64,000 nucleotides of DNA, from positions 1 through 64,000 of the forward strand of contig NZ_JAUSVR010000001.1 of NCBI RefSeq assembly GCF_030814815.1, in the 5' to 3' direction. The translations under genes and the position numbers were made by a program. Every line of letters begins with the position of its first letter. The first letter of the stretch is position 1. The notes under the pieces were generated by a model, which searched no databases, was not told where the DNA came from, and worked only from the letters and a program-made list of their open reading frames with translations. The DNA is from Ancylobacter amanitiformis. Lineage in GTDB: Bacteria; Pseudomonadota; Alphaproteobacteria; Rhizobiales; Xanthobacteraceae. This document shows, one piece after another, positions 52,406 through 59,842 of the stretch.

Positions 52406-52774
52406 ATGGGAGAGCTCACAATGTCCCCCCGCCATGTCATCGCCTTCGACCCCGACACCGTGCCCGCGCGCGAAATCCTGACCGATGACCCGGCCGTGGT
52501 CGACACGCCGTTCCGCGCGGAAAGCTGGCGCCATTTCACCCATGCCGAGAAGGGCGCGCTGGCCGGCATCTGGCAGGCGGGGCCGCATCTGGAGCGCGTC
52601 GACTGCGATTATGACGAGATGTGCCACCTGCTGGAAGGCGAGGTGCGCCTGACCGATGCCGAGGGCCATGCCCGCATCTTCGGGCCGGGCGACAGCTTCA
52701 TAGTGGCGCGCGGCTTCAAGGGCACGTGGGAGAACCTGTCCCATGTGCGCAAGGTGTATTTCATCCTGACCTGA
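52406..52774 (+). CDS. Small cupin (DUF861 / EutQ-like), copy 3
   Basis: A 122-residue cupin; the ATG at 52406 follows a perfect AGGAGG seven bases upstream. 'LAGIWQAGPHLERVDCDYDE', 'MCHLLEGEVRLTDAEGHARI' and 'GDSFIVARGFKGTWENLSHV' place it with copies 1 and 2 but as a more distant member. It is the last gene of the operon, followed 20 bp later by a strong hairpin. Confidence 0.85.
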   Translation: MGELTMSPRHVIAFDPDTVPAREILTDDPAVVDTPFRAESWRHFTHAEKGALAGIWQAGPHLERVDCDYDEMCHLLEGEVRLTDAEGHARIFGPGDSFIVARGFKGTWENLSHVRKVYFILT

Positions 52775-52794
52775 CCCATCCCGGCCGAACAGGG

Positions 52795-52832
52795 GCCGCC
52801 ATCGCCCGCGCCACTGGCGGGGCGATGGCGGC
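52795..52832. terminator. Hairpin terminator between converging genes
   Basis: GCCGCCATCGCCC (52795-52807) pairs perfectly with GGGCGATGGCGGC (52820-52832); the 12-base loop can pair further (CGCC with GGCG). The stem sits between the cupin 3 stop and the TetR stop. It can end transcription from both sides. No U tract follows on either strand, as is common in very GC-rich genomes. Confidence 0.75.
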
Positions 52833-53525
52833 TCACGCATCGCGTGAGGGCTCGATCGACGTGGAAACCGCCTCAGGCGGGCGCGGCTGCTCGCCCTTGA
52901 GGAACATGTCCCACGCATAGTCGAAGAATGTGGCGCGGGCAGTGGCGTCCGCCAGCCCGTCAAAGCCCAGCAGCGCCTCCTTGAGGGACCAGCCGGTCAG
53001 CATGCCGCTCAGGGCGCGCATCGCGGTATCCGTGTCGAGATCGCTCCGCAGCTGGCCGGCACGGGACGCGTCGATGAGCAGCTGGCGCGTCAGGTCCTCG
53101 ATCGGCCGCATCACATTGTCATGCACCCAGACGGCGAGTTCGGGAAAGCGCGACGCCTCGATCAGCAGAATGCGGTAGATGGCGACGACGGACGGCTGCG
53201 TCACCACGTCCAGCGTGGCGCGACACGACAGTTTCAGCTGCACCAGCGGATCCGGAGACAGTTTCTGCGCGTCGACATGGGACTGGGTGAGCACGTCGCC
53301 CAGGCTTTTGACGACCGCGAAAAACAGCGCGTCCTTCGAGGGATAGCGCCGATAGATCGTGAGCTTGCCGATGCCGGCGACCGCCGCGATCCGCTCGATC
53401 GATGTCCCGGCAAATCCATGCGTGACGAACATCTCGGCCGCGACTTCGAGCACGCGTCGATCCAGCTCCATCGCGCGCTGCGGATCGGGGCGGCCGGTTT
53501 TTCTCACAATGTCCGCCTCTCGCAT
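52833..53525 (-). CDS. TetR/AcrR-family repressor of the RND efflux operon
   Basis: A 230-residue TetR regulator; ATG 53523-53525 with GAGGA upstream is preferred over a start 16 codons further out. The DNA-binding domain is at about 22-70: 'RVLEVAAEMFVTHGFAGTSI', 'IAAVAGIGKLTIYRRYPSKD'. The C-terminal domain is of the AcrR-like ligand-binding type. It is divergent from the efflux genes, and a palindrome lies between them, the normal layout for a drug-responsive repressor. Confidence 0.9.
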   Translation of the reverse strand: MREADIVRKTGRPDPQRAMELDRRVLEVAAEMFVTHGFAGTSIERIAAVAGIGKLTIYRRYPSKDALFFAVVKSLGDVLTQSHVDAQKLSPDPLVQLKLSCRATLDVVTQPSVVAIYRILLIEASRFPELAVWVHDNVMRPIEDLTRQLLIDASRAGQLRSDLDTDTAMRALSGMLTGWSLKEALLGFDGLADATARATFFDYAWDMFLKGEQPRPPEAVSTSIEPSRDA

Positions 53526-53584
53526 TCGGTCCTCGCCTTGTTTCAGGTTGCCCGCCGGTTGACCCGGCTTCAAGGAAATATTAA

Positions 53585-53610
53585 TAGAACGATACGGTAC
53601 CGTTCAATAA
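53585..53610. promoter_or_regulatory. Candidate TetR operator in the efflux promoter region
   Basis: ACGGTACCGT (53594-53603) is a perfect 10-bp palindrome. Overlapping it, GAACG (53587-53591) and CGTTC (53601-53605) form an inverted repeat with a 9-bp spacer. The two symmetry centres, a few bases apart, are compatible with two TetR dimers or one extended site. It lies in the 143-bp AT-rich gap between the TetR gene and the first adaptor gene. Confidence 0.6.
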
Positions 53611-53668
53611 CACATATCTTCCGTTCGCGAACGAATCCGGTGGTTTTTCCCAACGCGCCCGAAACCCG

Positions 53669-54796
53669 ATGAGAATGCAGATGGCAGTCTGGCAGACTGG
53701 ACGATGGCCCACGAGAGGAGGGGCCGCCTGCGCGATCGCGCTTCTGGCCGCCTCGCTCGCGGCCTGTGGCGACGACAAGGCACCCGCCGCCACGGCGACG
53801 CTGCCGGTGGAGACCGAAACGGCGGTGCTGGCCCCCGTCACCAATACGGTGTCGCTGACCGGCGAGGTCCGCGCCCGCGTCGAGAGCGACCTGTCCTTCC
53901 GGGTCGCCGGCCGCATCGCGACGCGCCTTGTCGATGTCGGCGACACCGTCGCGGCCGGTCAGGTTCTGGCCACGCTGGAGACCACCGAGCAGGCCGCCGA
54001 GGTCGCCTCCGCCACCGCCGGCGTGCAATCGGCCGAAGCCACGCTGCGGCAGGCGACCAGCGCCTTCGAGCGGCAGAAAGAACTCATGAAGAGCGGGTTC
54101 ACCACCCAGTCCAGCTACGACAATGCCAGCCAGGCGCTCACGGCGGCCGACTCGGCGCTGAAGACGGCGCAGGCCAACCTCTCCACGGCGCAGCAGCAGC
54201 TCGGCTACACCTCGCTGCGCGCGGATTCGGCGGGCACCATCACCACCCGCGATGCCGAAGCCGGACAGGTCGTCGAGGCCGCGCAGGCTGTCTTCACCCT
54301 CGCCCATGACGGGGCGCGCGACGCGGTGTTCGACATCGATGAAGCCCTGCTGACCGACGAGCTGAAGGACAAGACGCTGACCATCACCCTCTTGTCCAAT
54401 CCGGCGATCCGGGCCCTGGGCAAGGTCCGCGAGGTCGCGCCGACCATCGATTCCACCACGGGCACGCTGCGCATCAAGCTCGCCATACAGGACCCGCCGC
54501 CGGAGATGGGGCTCGGCACGTCGGTGGTCGGGGTCGGCCGCTTCCAGTCACGCGAAGTCGTGACCTTTCCCTGGCAGGCCTTCTTCTCGCAGGGCGACAG
54601 CCCGGCCGTCTGGGTGGTCGATCCGGCCAGCCGGACGGTGTCGCTACGCCCGGTTGTCATCGATAGCTATCGCAGCGGCAAGTTCGTTCTGCGCAGCGGC
54701 GTCGCGCCCGGCGAGAGCGTGGTCACAGCCGGCGCGCAATTGCTGCGCCCCGGGCAGGTCGTCGTCCCCCGGCCGGCGGAAGGGCAGGCGCTATGA
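53669..54796 (+). CDS. RND efflux periplasmic adaptor lipoprotein 1 (TriA/MexC-like)
   Basis: A 375-residue membrane fusion protein with a lipobox LAAC (C33), so it is anchored in the inner membrane by lipid. 'FRVAGRIATRLVDVGDTVAA' is the lipoyl half-motif; a coiled-coil hairpin covers about 105-180, with 'AEVASATAGVQSAEATLRQA'. The beta-barrel and membrane-proximal domains follow. ATG 53669, 53675 or 53681 are all possible starts. It overlaps the second adaptor gene by four bases. Confidence 0.92.
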   Translation: MRMQMAVWQTGRWPTRGGAACAIALLAASLAACGDDKAPAATATLPVETETAVLAPVTNTVSLTGEVRARVESDLSFRVAGRIATRLVDVGDTVAAGQVLATLETTEQAAEVASATAGVQSAEATLRQATSAFERQKELMKSGFTTQSSYDNASQALTAADSALKTAQANLSTAQQQLGYTSLRADSAGTITTRDAEAGQVVEAAQAVFTLAHDGARDAVFDIDEALLTDELKDKTLTITLLSNPAIRALGKVREVAPTIDSTTGTLRIKLAIQDPPPEMGLGTSVVGVGRFQSREVVTFPWQAFFSQGDSPAVWVVDPASRTVSLRPVVIDSYRSGKFVLRSGVAPGESVVTAGAQLLRPGQVVVPRPAEGQAL

Positions 54797-55878
54797 AACA
54801 CTCCCCCATTGTTTTCCTCATCCTGGGCAGCCTCGCGCTTGCCGGCTGCAAGGCCGAGGGCGAACAGGCCGATGCCGCGCCGCCCCCGCGCCCGGTGCTC
54901 AGCGTGCTCGCCGAGCCGGCCTCCGAGCGCACGACCGGCTTCGCCGGCACGGTACAGCCGCGCTACCAGACCGAACTCGGCTTCCGCGTGCTCGGCCGCG
55001 TCATCACCCGCAATGTCGATGTCGGCGATCGCGTCAAACCGGGGCAGGTGCTGATGCAGCTCGATCCGATGGTGCTCGATCTCGTCGTGCGGACCCGCGA
55101 GGCCGATCTCGCCACCGCGCTCGCCCAGCTGTCGAACACCACGGCGGCCGAGACGCGTAGCGAGACGCTGCGCGACAAGAAGGTGGTCAGCCAGGCCGAA
55201 TTCGAGAACACGCTGCAGGCCCGCGAGGCCGCAGCCGCCTCGGTGGAGCAGGCCAAGGCGGCTCTCGCGAAAGCCCGCGAGCAGCGCAGCTATGCCACGC
55301 TGAGCGCGGATGTCGACGGCATCGTCGTCTCCATCGACGCCGAGGTTGGCCAGATCCTCGCGCCGGGCCAAAAGGCCGTCACCGTCGCCCGCACCGATGA
55401 GCGCGAAGCGGTGGTCGATCTTCCCGAGGAGGTGGCACGCACGCTGTCGAGCGACACCCGCTTCACCGTGGCGCTCCAGTCGGCGCCATCGGTCGCAGCC
55501 ATCGGCACGGTGCGGGAGATCGCCCCGCAGGCCGACGCGACCACGCGCATGCGGCGGGTCAAGATCACCCTCGACAATCCGCCCGAGGCCTTCCGGCTGG
55601 GCGCGACGATCTCGGCGACGCCTGTCGATGCGGGGGGTGATCGTTCCATCGAATTGCCGCTCTCGGCCGTGCTGGAGCGCGATGGGGCGCCGCGCGTGTG
55701 GGTGGTGGATTCCGCCACGCGGACGGTGAAGACCGTGCCCGTGGTCATTGCCCGCCGGGATGACGCCAGCGTGCGCATCGCCGAGGGGCTGGACGTGGGC
55801 GCCCGCGTGGTGATCGCCGGCGTGCACAGCCTGACCGAAGGCCAGCCCATACAGATAGACGAAAAGGCCAGCCAGTGA
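54793..55878 (+). CDS. RND efflux periplasmic adaptor lipoprotein 2 (TriB-like)
   Basis: A 361-residue second adaptor with lipobox LAGC (C19). The lipoyl motif is 'LGFRVLGRVITRNVDVGDRV' and the coiled coil covers about 95-165. It differs clearly from adaptor 1, so this is not a recent duplication. Two adaptors with one pump is the arrangement of TriABC in Pseudomonas aeruginosa, where both are needed. It overlaps the pump gene by four bases. Confidence 0.92.
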   Translation: MKHSPIVFLILGSLALAGCKAEGEQADAAPPPRPVLSVLAEPASERTTGFAGTVQPRYQTELGFRVLGRVITRNVDVGDRVKPGQVLMQLDPMVLDLVVRTREADLATALAQLSNTTAAETRSETLRDKKVVSQAEFENTLQAREAAAASVEQAKAALAKAREQRSYATLSADVDGIVVSIDAEVGQILAPGQKAVTVARTDEREAVVDLPEEVARTLSSDTRFTVALQSAPSVAAIGTVREIAPQADATTRMRRVKITLDNPPEAFRLGATISATPVDAGGDRSIELPLSAVLERDGAPRVWVVDSATRTVKTVPVVIARRDDASVRIAEGLDVGARVVIAGVHSLTEGQPIQIDEKASQ

Positions 55879-58800
55879 AGACGTTCAACCTTTCCGACTG
55901 GGCGCTGCGGCACCGTTCGCTGGTCTGGTATTTCATGCTCGTCTTCTCGCTGGCGGGCCTGTTCTCCTTCTTCAATCTCGGCCGCGCCGAGGATCCCGAC
56001 TTCACCATCAAGACGATGATCATCCAGGCCAGCTGGCCCGGCGCGTCGGTGGAGGACACGGTCAGCCAGATCACCAACCGGATCGAGAAGAAGCTCGAGG
56101 AGCTCCCCTCCTTCGACTACGCCCGCAGCCTGAACACTCCGGGTGCGACGACGATCTTCGTCAATCTGCGCGACACGACCAAGGCCAAGGATATTCCCGA
56201 TATCTGGGTCAAGATCCGCAACATGATCGGCGATATCCGCAGCCAGTTCCCCGAAGGCGTGGTCGGGCCGTTCTACAATGACAGCTTCGGCGACGTGTTC
56301 GGCAATATCTACGGCTTCACCGCCGATGGCCTGAGCCAGCGCCAACTGCGGGACTATGTCGAGGAGATCCGCACCAAGATCCTCACCGTGCCCGATGTCG
56401 GCAAGGTCGATCTGATCGGCGCGCAGGACGAGGTGATCTATCTCGAATTCTCGACCCGGCAGATCGCCGCGCTCGGCATCACGCAGAAGATGATCATCGA
56501 CACGCTGCAGGCGCAGAATGCCATCTCGCCATCCGGCGTCATCGAGGCCGAGGGCGAGCGCATCAGCATGCGCGTCGGCGGCCAGTTCGCCTCGGAGGAC
56601 AGCCTCCGGGCGATCAACCTGCGCATCAATGATCGCTTCTTCCGGCTGGGAGACGTCGCCACCATCCGCCGCGGCTATGTCGACCCGCCGTCCGCCTTGT
56701 TCCGCGTCAATGGCGAGCCGGCGATCGGCGTCGCCATCGGCATGAAGCCGAACGGCAATCTGATGGCGTTCGGCGAGGCGCTCAAGGCCGAGATGGCGCG
56801 GATCGAGCAGGAACTGCCGATTGGCATCGGTGTGCACCTCGTGTCGGATCAGCCGGAAATCGTGCGCGACGCGATCGGCGGCTTCATCCAGGCGCTGGTC
56901 GAGGCGGTGGCCATCGTGCTGCTCGTCAGCTTCGTCAGCCTTGGCATGCGCGCGGGCCTCGTGGTGGCGGTGTCCATCCCGCTGGTGCTGGCCATCACCT
57001 TCGTGGTGATGGAGTTTTCCGGCATTTCCCTGCAGCGCATCTCGCTCGGCGCGCTCATCATCGCGCTGGGACTGCTGGTCGACGACGCGATGATCGCGGT
57101 GGAAATGATGGTGGCGCGGCTGGAGATGGGCGACCCCATCGAGAAGGCCGCCACCTATGTCTACAGCCACACCGCCTTTCCCATGCTCACCGGCACGCTC
57201 GTGACCGTGGTCAGCTTCTTTCCGGTGGCGCTGAACAACAGCAATGCCGGCGAGTTCACGTTCACGCTGTTCGTCGTCATCGCGGTCTCGCTGATCGTGT
57301 CGTGGCTGGTGGCGGTGCTGTTCGTGCCGCTGCTCGGCGTGACCATGCTGCCGAAGACGATGAAGGGCCATCACGACCAGCCCGGTCGGCTGACGCGGGG
57401 GTTCGGCGCGCTGCTGCGCCTGTGCGTGCGCTGGAAATGGATGACCATCGCCGCCACCGTGATGATGTTCGGCCTGTCCATCTTCGGCATGGGCTTCGTG
57501 CAGCAGCAGTTCTTCCCGTCCTCCGACCGCACCGAAGTCATCATCGACTGGACGGCGCGGCAGAACACCGCGATCACCGAGACGCTGGCGCAGATCGAGC
57601 GCTTCGAGACGACCGCGCTGGCCGGCGATCCCGATATCGACCACTGGTCCTCGCATATCGGCGAGGGCGCGCCGCGCTTCCTGCTCTCGCTCGACGTGCA
57701 GCCGGCCAGTCCCAATTTCGGCCAGATCATCATCGTCACCAAGGACATCGCGGCGCGCGAGCGGCTGCGGGCCAAGCTGCGGCCGATCCTCGACCGTGAC
57801 TTCGTCGGCATCGATGCCTTCGTGCACCTGCTCGATATCGGACCGCCGGTCGGCCGCCCGGTGCAGTATCGCGTCAGCGGGCCCGATATCGCCACGGTGC
57901 GCGAACAGGCGCAGAAACTGGCCAGCGCCATCGGCCAGAATGCCGGCCTCGCCGATATCGTCTATGACTGGAACGAACCTGCCCGTGTGCTGAAGATCGA
58001 CGTCCTGCAGGACAAGGCGGCCCAGCTCGGCGTCACCTCCGAGACGGTCGCCACCACGCTGAACGGCCTTGTCGGCGGCTCCGCCATCACGCAGGTGCGC
58101 GACGACATCTATCTCGTCGACGTCGTCGGCCGCGCGCAGGAGAATGAACGCTCCTCGCTCGATACCCTGCAGAACCTGCAGATCCAGACCAGCAGCGGCA
58201 AATCGGTGCCGCTCGCGGCCATCGCCAACATCCGCTACGAGTTCGAGCAGCCCATCGTCTGGCGGCGGAACCGGCTGCCGACCTTGACCATCAAGGCGGC
58301 GATCAACGGCAATGCCCAGCCGGCAACCGTGGTCGCCGCGCTGGAGCCGGCGGTGAAGGCGGTGCAGGCGCAACTGCCGGCCGGCTACCACATCGCCGTT
58401 GGCGGCGCGGTGGAGGAAAGCGCCAAGAGCCAGGGGCCGATCCTCGCCGTCGTGCCGCTGATGCTGCTCACCATGGCGACCATCCTGATGATCCAGCTGC
58501 AGAGCTTCCAGCGCCTGTTCATGGTCTTCATCGTCGCGCCGCTGGCGTTGATCGGCGTTGTCGCGGCCCTGCTGCCGAGCGGGGCGCCGCTGGGCTTCGT
58601 CGCCATTCTCGGCGTGCTGGCGCTGATCGGCATCCTCATCCGCAACTCGGTCATCCTGGTGGTGCAGATCGAGGAATTGCGACACGAAGGGATGGATGGC
58701 TGGTCCGCCGTGGTGAAGGCGACCGAACACCGCATGCGCCCCATCCTGCTCACCGCCGCCGCCGCCAGCCTCGCGCTGATCCCCATCGCGCGCGAGATCT

Positions 58801-58922
58801 TCTGGGGCCCGATGGCCTACGCCATGATGGGCGGCATCATCGTCGGCACCGTGCTGACGCTGCTCTTCCTGCCGGCGCTCTATGTGGCGTGGTTCCGGCT
58901 GAAGGAGCCCGCACCGGAATAA
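55875..58922 (+). CDS. RND-family efflux pump inner-membrane transporter (TriC/AcrB-like)
   Basis: A 1015-residue RND transporter with 12 predicted membrane helices and two large periplasmic loops. 'FNLSDWALRHRSLVWYFMLV' and 'LGRAEDPDFTIKTMIIQASW' match the TriC branch of the HAE1 family. The proton-relay aspartates are in 'IALGLLVDDAMIAVEMMVAR' (helix 4). C-terminal 'LIGILIRNSVILVVQIEELR' and 'ILLTAAAASLALIPIAREIF' complete the repeat. No outer-membrane channel gene is present, so a TolC-like protein must be supplied from elsewhere. Likely substrates are hydrophobic toxic compounds, but this cannot be read from sequence. Confidence 0.95.
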   Translation: MKTFNLSDWALRHRSLVWYFMLVFSLAGLFSFFNLGRAEDPDFTIKTMIIQASWPGASVEDTVSQITNRIEKKLEELPSFDYARSLNTPGATTIFVNLRDTTKAKDIPDIWVKIRNMIGDIRSQFPEGVVGPFYNDSFGDVFGNIYGFTADGLSQRQLRDYVEEIRTKILTVPDVGKVDLIGAQDEVIYLEFSTRQIAALGITQKMIIDTLQAQNAISPSGVIEAEGERISMRVGGQFASEDSLRAINLRINDRFFRLGDVATIRRGYVDPPSALFRVNGEPAIGVAIGMKPNGNLMAFGEALKAEMARIEQELPIGIGVHLVSDQPEIVRDAIGGFIQALVEAVAIVLLVSFVSLGMRAGLVVAVSIPLVLAITFVVMEFSGISLQRISLGALIIALGLLVDDAMIAVEMMVARLEMGDPIEKAATYVYSHTAFPMLTGTLVTVVSFFPVALNNSNAGEFTFTLFVVIAVSLIVSWLVAVLFVPLLGVTMLPKTMKGHHDQPGRLTRGFGALLRLCVRWKWMTIAATVMMFGLSIFGMGFVQQQFFPSSDRTEVIIDWTARQNTAITETLAQIERFETTALAGDPDIDHWSSHIGEGAPRFLLSLDVQPASPNFGQIIIVTKDIAARERLRAKLRPILDRDFVGIDAFVHLLDIGPPVGRPVQYRVSGPDIATVREQAQKLASAIGQNAGLADIVYDWNEPARVLKIDVLQDKAAQLGVTSETVATTLNGLVGGSAITQVRDDIYLVDVVGRAQENERSSLDTLQNLQIQTSSGKSVPLAAIANIRYEFEQPIVWRRNRLPTLTIKAAINGNAQPATVVAALEPAVKAVQAQLPAGYHIAVGGAVEESAKSQGPILAVVPLMLLTMATILMIQLQSFQRLFMVFIVAPLALIGVVAALLPSGAPLGFVAILGVLALIGILIRNSVILVVQIEELRHEGMDGWSAVVKATEHRMRPILLTAAAASLALIPIAREIFWGPMAYAMMGGIIVGTVLTLLFLPALYVAWFRLKEPAPE

Positions 58923-58928
58923 GCGACC

Positions 58929-58969
58929 ACGCCGGGCGGGAGGCGGCGCGCCATCCCCGCCCGGCGTGT
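58929..58969 (+). terminator. Hairpin terminator of the RND operon
   Basis: CACGCCGGGCGGG (58929-58941) pairs perfectly over 13 bp with CCCGCCCGGCGTG (58957-58969) around a 15-base loop, starting six bases after the pump stop codon. No U tract follows. Confidence 0.75.
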
Positions 58970-59842
58970 CGACGAAGACAGCGCCGAGCGCGGTGTGGCC
59001 GCAGATGAACAGCCGCTCGCGCATGGCGCCGCCGGACACCGGGTTGCCCGCCCGCTCCGGCGCCCGCTCCACGCTCGACCACTGGCCTTCTCACCGGGCG
59101 AGAGCCGGCTCTACATCCCCGATTTCGCCGGCATCGGATGCCGGCACGGCCCAGCCACGGCGACGCGGAATCGAAGCTGGGGCCGATCTGTATGGCGGAT
59201 CGGCACTTCCCGCGAAGCGACGCCCTGGGAACGGCCTGAACTCGAACCCGTTACCCGCGACGTTTGGCAAAAGGTTCGGCACCGACATGGGCCGAGATGT
59301 CGAGCGGCCACGCGAGGGTACGCACGCGCGCCGCATGCACCTCGGATGCACGTCGGGCGGCTGCGCCATTGCCCATCAAGCGGTTCCGACAGCCGGCTCA
59401 CCATGCCGCCACGCATCATCCCGCCTCTCTGCTTCGCAGGTGAAGCACAGATCCTTCAAGCGCGGCAGCGGACCGTATCCACCGGAACGCCGCCATTCAG
59501 TCGGCACGCCAGCTCGAAGCTGTATTTTATGGGATATAAAAAGGCTGGTATCGCCAATTTTTGGACCATTTCCAGGGAAGTCATACCGAAAATCCCGTAT
59601 ACATGTTTCACGCACGGATATATGTTATATGCCTGATGGCGCGCACATTTTGTGCCATGCAGCAAATACAGTTTTTCGAACTGACAATAATATACGCCAG
59701 CTAAATTCAACTCAAATACCTCTCGCGATCCTCGAAACAACGCACATAACTTTCGGATCCCTCCGACGGTATTCGGATATGGGCGTGCATTTCATGGAAT
59801 CCGTCGCCATCTTTCCTGTAAAGCCATTGGGATTGCGTATTT
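58970..59842. other. Long gap without a recognisable gene; upstream region of the molybdenum hydroxylase operon
   Basis: These 873 bp hold several open frames, but none has a recognisable family, a good ribosome site or clear coding character. The first half (58970-59500) is GC-rich and may be decayed coding sequence. The second half (59510-59840) is markedly AT-rich, for instance 59520-59640 and 59680-59720, unlike the rest of the window. It probably holds the promoter of the operon that starts at 59843. No clear palindrome or sigma-70 pair was identified. Confidence 0.5.

Noticed and set aside
55290-59072. A 1260-codon open frame on the minus strand across the RND genes, and a similar 926-codon frame opposite the molybdenum hydroxylase (59792-62572)
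   Set aside because: They are the antisense of clearly conserved genes. Their composition (rich in D, R, H, G, E, few hydrophobic segments, no family motif) is what reversed high-GC3 codons give.
58983-59500. Possible decayed gene downstream of the RND operon, with several overlapping frames on both strands
   Set aside because: No frame shows a recognisable motif, a ribosome site or consistent codon bias, so I list the stretch only as a gap.
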